Assembly: GCA_002746395.1 (NCBI GenBank)
Contig: NVXA01000010.1
Span: forward strand, 14,624-31,963
Origin: Paracoccaceae bacterium
GTDB taxonomy: Bacteria > Pseudomonadota > Alphaproteobacteria > Rhodobacterales > Rhodobacteraceae
Direction of reading: 5' to 3'
DNA length: 17,340 bases
Shown: positions 15,258 to 17,340 of the stretch, one piece after another
Position numbering within the stretch: the stretch's first letter is position 1
Layout: each line of letters opens with the position of its first letter
Program-made: the position numbers and the translations under genes
Notes under the pieces: generated by a model
Databases searched by the model: none
What the model was told of the DNA's origin: nothing
Seen by the model: the letters and a program-made list of their open reading frames with translations, nothing else

Positions 15258-17012
15258 ATGACCCGTCAAATGACCGGCGCCCAGATAGTAGTTCAAGCCT
15301 TGAAGGATCAAGGTGTAGACACAGTTTTTGGTTACCCCGGCGGCGCTGTCCTTCCAATTTATGACGAGATTTTCCAGCAAAACGAAATCCGCCACATCAT
15401 CGTGCGTCACGAACAGGCCGCCACCCACGCGGCCGAAGGCTATGCCCGCTCCACCGGCAAACCCGGCGTTGTTTTGGTAACCTCCGGCCCCGGTGCGACA
15501 AACGCCGTGACAGGTATGACAGATGCGCTGATGGATTCGATCCCGATGATCGTTCTGACGGGTCAGGTCCCCACCTTTATGATCGGCAACGACGCATTTC
15601 AGGAGGCCGACACCATCGGCATCACCCGCCCCTGCACCAAGCATAACTGGCTGGTGAAAGACACAAACATCTTGGCCGAAACCATCCATCAGGCCTTCCA
15701 TGTCGCCACAACCGGCCGCCCCGGTCCTGTTCTGGTAGACATCCCTAAAGACGTTCAATTCGCGACGGGCAATTACACCACCAAACCAAAAACCAAGGTT
15801 TCGCACTATCAGCCACGTGTGAAAGGCGACATAGACGCCATCACCAAAGCTATCGAGATGCTGGAAAAGGCCAAACGCCCAATCATCTATTCCGGCGGCG
15901 GCGTTATCAATTCCGGCGTTGGCGCCAGCCAACTGCTGCGCGAGCTGGCTGATGCCACGGGCATACCAATCACCTCCACGTTGATGGGCCTTGGTGCATA
16001 TCCTGCTTCGGGCAAAAACTGGCTGGGTATGCTGGGCATGCACGGAACTTACGAGGCCAACATGGCCATGCATGATTGCGATTTCATGCTGTGCGTTGGC
16101 GCGCGGTTTGACGACCGGATCACTGGTCGCACAGATGCGTTCAGCCCTAACAGCTTCAAAGTTCACATCGACATCGACCCCTCCTCGATCAACAAAATCA
16201 TCCATGTGGACACGCCGATCATCGGCGACATTGGCCACGTTCTTGAAGATATGCTTAAAATCTGGAAATCGCGCGGGCGTAAAACCAACACCGCAGGCAT
16301 CGCCAAATGGCAAGCCCGGATCGCTGGATGGAAAGCTGTCGATTGCCTGAAATACAAAGGCTCCGACACCATCATCAAGCCGCAATACGCGCTTGAACGG
16401 CTAGAGGCGTTAACCAAAGGTCGTGACCGCTACATCACCACCGAAGTTGGCCAACACCAGATGTGGGCCGCACAATACCTGACGTTCGAGGACCCGCACC
16501 GCTTCATGACATCGGGCGGCTTAGGCACGATGGGCTACGGCACACCTGCCTCCATGGGCGTGCAAATCGCCCACCCTGACGCGCTGGTTATCAACGTCGC
16601 GGGCGAGGCAAGCTGGCTGATGAACATGCAGGAAATGGGCACGGCCATCCAGTTTGGCCTACCGACAAAGCAGTTCATCCTTAACAACGAACGCCTTGGA
16701 ATGGTCCGCCAGTGGCAGGAACTTCTGCACGGCTCGCGCTATTCGCAAAGCTGGTCTGAATCCCTGCCAGACTTCGTGAAACTGGCCGAGGCCTTCGGGG
16801 CAAAGGGCATCCGCTGTTCCGACCCCGCTGATCTGGACGACGCAATTATGGAGATGCTGGACTATGACGGCCCCGTTATCTTCGATTGCTTGGTCGAGAA
16901 ACACGAAAACTGTTTCCCGATGATCCCCAGCGGTGCCGCCCATAACGAGATGCTCATGGGTGACGACAAAACCGAAGATGCGATCAAAGGCAAAGGTGCC
17001 GCGTTAGTTTAA
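15258..17012 (+). CDS. ilvB: Acetolactate synthase, large (catalytic) subunit
   Basis: This ThDP enzyme (EC 2.2.1.6) joins two pyruvate, or pyruvate and 2-oxobutyrate, as the first common step to Val, Leu and Ile in the cytoplasm. The 584 residues cover all three domains. The N-terminal ThDP-activating domain has Glu52 in RHEQAATHAAEGYAR, followed by TSGPGATN. The FAD-binding middle domain has MLGMHGTYEANMA (258-270) and GARFDDRITGR (281-291). The C-terminal ThDP domain ends with LNNERLGMVRQWQ (475-487). The metal-binding motif reads GEA (449-451) where most homologues have GDG or GDA. The start is ATG 15258, with TTGGAGT at 15244-15250. Expression is probably controlled by the leader peptide and attenuator. 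The small subunit (ilvH/ilvN) does not follow directly; ilvI is an equally usual name. Confidence 0.95.
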   Translation: MTRQMTGAQIVVQALKDQGVDTVFGYPGGAVLPIYDEIFQQNEIRHIIVRHEQAATHAAEGYARSTGKPGVVLVTSGPGATNAVTGMTDALMDSIPMIVLTGQVPTFMIGNDAFQEADTIGITRPCTKHNWLVKDTNILAETIHQAFHVATTGRPGPVLVDIPKDVQFATGNYTTKPKTKVSHYQPRVKGDIDAITKAIEMLEKAKRPIIYSGGGVINSGVGASQLLRELADATGIPITSTLMGLGAYPASGKNWLGMLGMHGTYEANMAMHDCDFMLCVGARFDDRITGRTDAFSPNSFKVHIDIDPSSINKIIHVDTPIIGDIGHVLEDMLKIWKSRGRKTNTAGIAKWQARIAGWKAVDCLKYKGSDTIIKPQYALERLEALTKGRDRYITTEVGQHQMWAAQYLTFEDPHRFMTSGGLGTMGYGTPASMGVQIAHPDALVINVAGEASWLMNMQEMGTAIQFGLPTKQFILNNERLGMVRQWQELLHGSRYSQSWSESLPDFVKLAEAFGAKGIRCSDPADLDDAIMEMLDYDGPVIFDCLVEKHENCFPMIPSGAAHNEMLMGDDKTEDAIKGKGAALV

Positions 17013-17029
17013 CAACACGGTGCAATCGC

Positions 17030-17340
17030 ATGAAACCTCTGATATATTTCAGTTACGGCATGACAAAATGCGGCACCACGCTGGCCTTCCACATGGTCAG
17101 CGAGGCGCTGTCGCAGGCGGGGTTCAAACAACACCGCCTGCCCGCACACCTTATTGGCCTAAACAAAAAGCTGAACTTCGGGCAACATTTCACCGAAGAT
17201 CAAGCCGAGGAGCTGTGGAAAGCCGTGCAATCCATCGGCCACCCTATCGCCATCAAAACCCACACCCGCCCCGACCCGGCAATCGTGCGCCTAATCCAGA
17301 ACGGCCAAGCCTGCGCCCACGCCTGTTACCGCGACCCGCG
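17030..17340 (+). CDS. Sulfotransferase-like protein, N-terminal part (cut by window edge)
   Basis: The frame is open from ATG 17030 to the window end (103 codons plus 2 bases). The start MKPLIYFSYGMTKCGTTLAF carries a phosphate-binding loop (TKCGTT, residues 12-17) like the 5'-PSB loop (usually PKSGTT) of PAPS-dependent sulfotransferases. Later segments AIKTHTRP and CYRDP, near residues 80-103, resemble the core strand and the RDP element of that fold. The rest, including the second cofactor motif, is outside the window, so activity and substrate are open. It begins 17 bases after ilvB with no clear ribosome site, so it is probably on the ilvB transcript. Confidence 0.6.
   Translation, partial: MKPLIYFSYGMTKCGTTLAFHMVSEALSQAGFKQHRLPAHLIGLNKKLNFGQHFTEDQAEELWKAVQSIGHPIAIKTHTRPDPAIVRLIQNGQACAHACYRDP

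Noticed and set aside
15084..16385. 433-codon open frame on the minus strand opposite ilvB
   Set aside because: It lies opposite a clear ilvB with full domain motifs, has no recognisable family or ribosome site, and crosses the ilvB leader; long antisense frames are common in GC-biased genes.
1..17340. CRISPR array, insertion sequence, prophage, toxin-antitoxin or other defence genes
   Set aside because: No regularly spaced repeats, transposase, integrase or defence-type domains were found; essentially all coding space is taken by metabolic, transport and regulatory genes.

Overview
The window looks like an ordinary chromosomal stretch of a marine-type alphaproteobacterium, most likely Rhodobacterales (Roseobacter-like). 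Support comes from an aa3-type oxidase subunit I close to the Rhodobacter/Paracoccus form, a bacterial leucyl-transferase (Bpt), DUF2244 and DUF2852 proteins, a TakP-like TRAP transporter with long membrane subunits, an FNR-type box of the alphaproteobacterial FnrL kind, and an IlvB with the variant motif GEA. This assignment rests on recognised families only; no search was run. I see no CRISPR array, insertion sequence, prophage, origin or recognisable novel defence system.

Layout. (1) 1-1041: the 3' end of a GT2 glycosyltransferase, a degenerate spacer, and a tRNA-Leu(GAG) on the minus strand. (2) 1042-4048: lipB (lipoate biosynthesis), a perfect FNR box, ctaD (cytochrome c oxidase subunit I), an intrinsic terminator, and a DUF2244 membrane protein. 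(3) 4095-9363: a same-strand run made of an EamA transporter, a P-loop ATPase of unknown role, metA (with the Glu111 that predicts acetyl-CoA use), ppk2, a TetR/WHG regulator, a DUF2852 protein and an RDD protein. The ATPase, metA and ppk2 genes overlap by 1 and 4 bases. Two similar 21-bp palindromes lie between the TetR gene and the DUF2852 gene. (4) 9385-10287: a 31-bp inverted repeat, bpt, and a strong two-way terminator. (5) 10306-14775, minus strand: the tripartite TRAP transporter dctP-dctQ-dctM, with an internal terminator after dctP. DctP keeps the residues that bind a 2-oxoacid and Na+ in TakP. (6) 14776-17340: a divergent control region, then ilvB preceded by an unannotated 17-codon leader peptide rich in Val and Leu codons and an intrinsic terminator (an attenuator), then the start of a sulfotransferase-like gene.

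How the parts fit. Most genes are central metabolism: lipoate, respiration, methionine, branched-chain amino acids, polyphosphate/nucleotide balance and N-end-rule degradation. If the TRAP system takes up 2-oxoacids, it would bring in substrates or products of the pathway that the divergent ilvB serves; this link is inferred. The most useful new observations are regulatory: the ilvB attenuator with its leader peptide, the FNR box overlapping a likely ctaD promoter, and the paired TetR-type operators.
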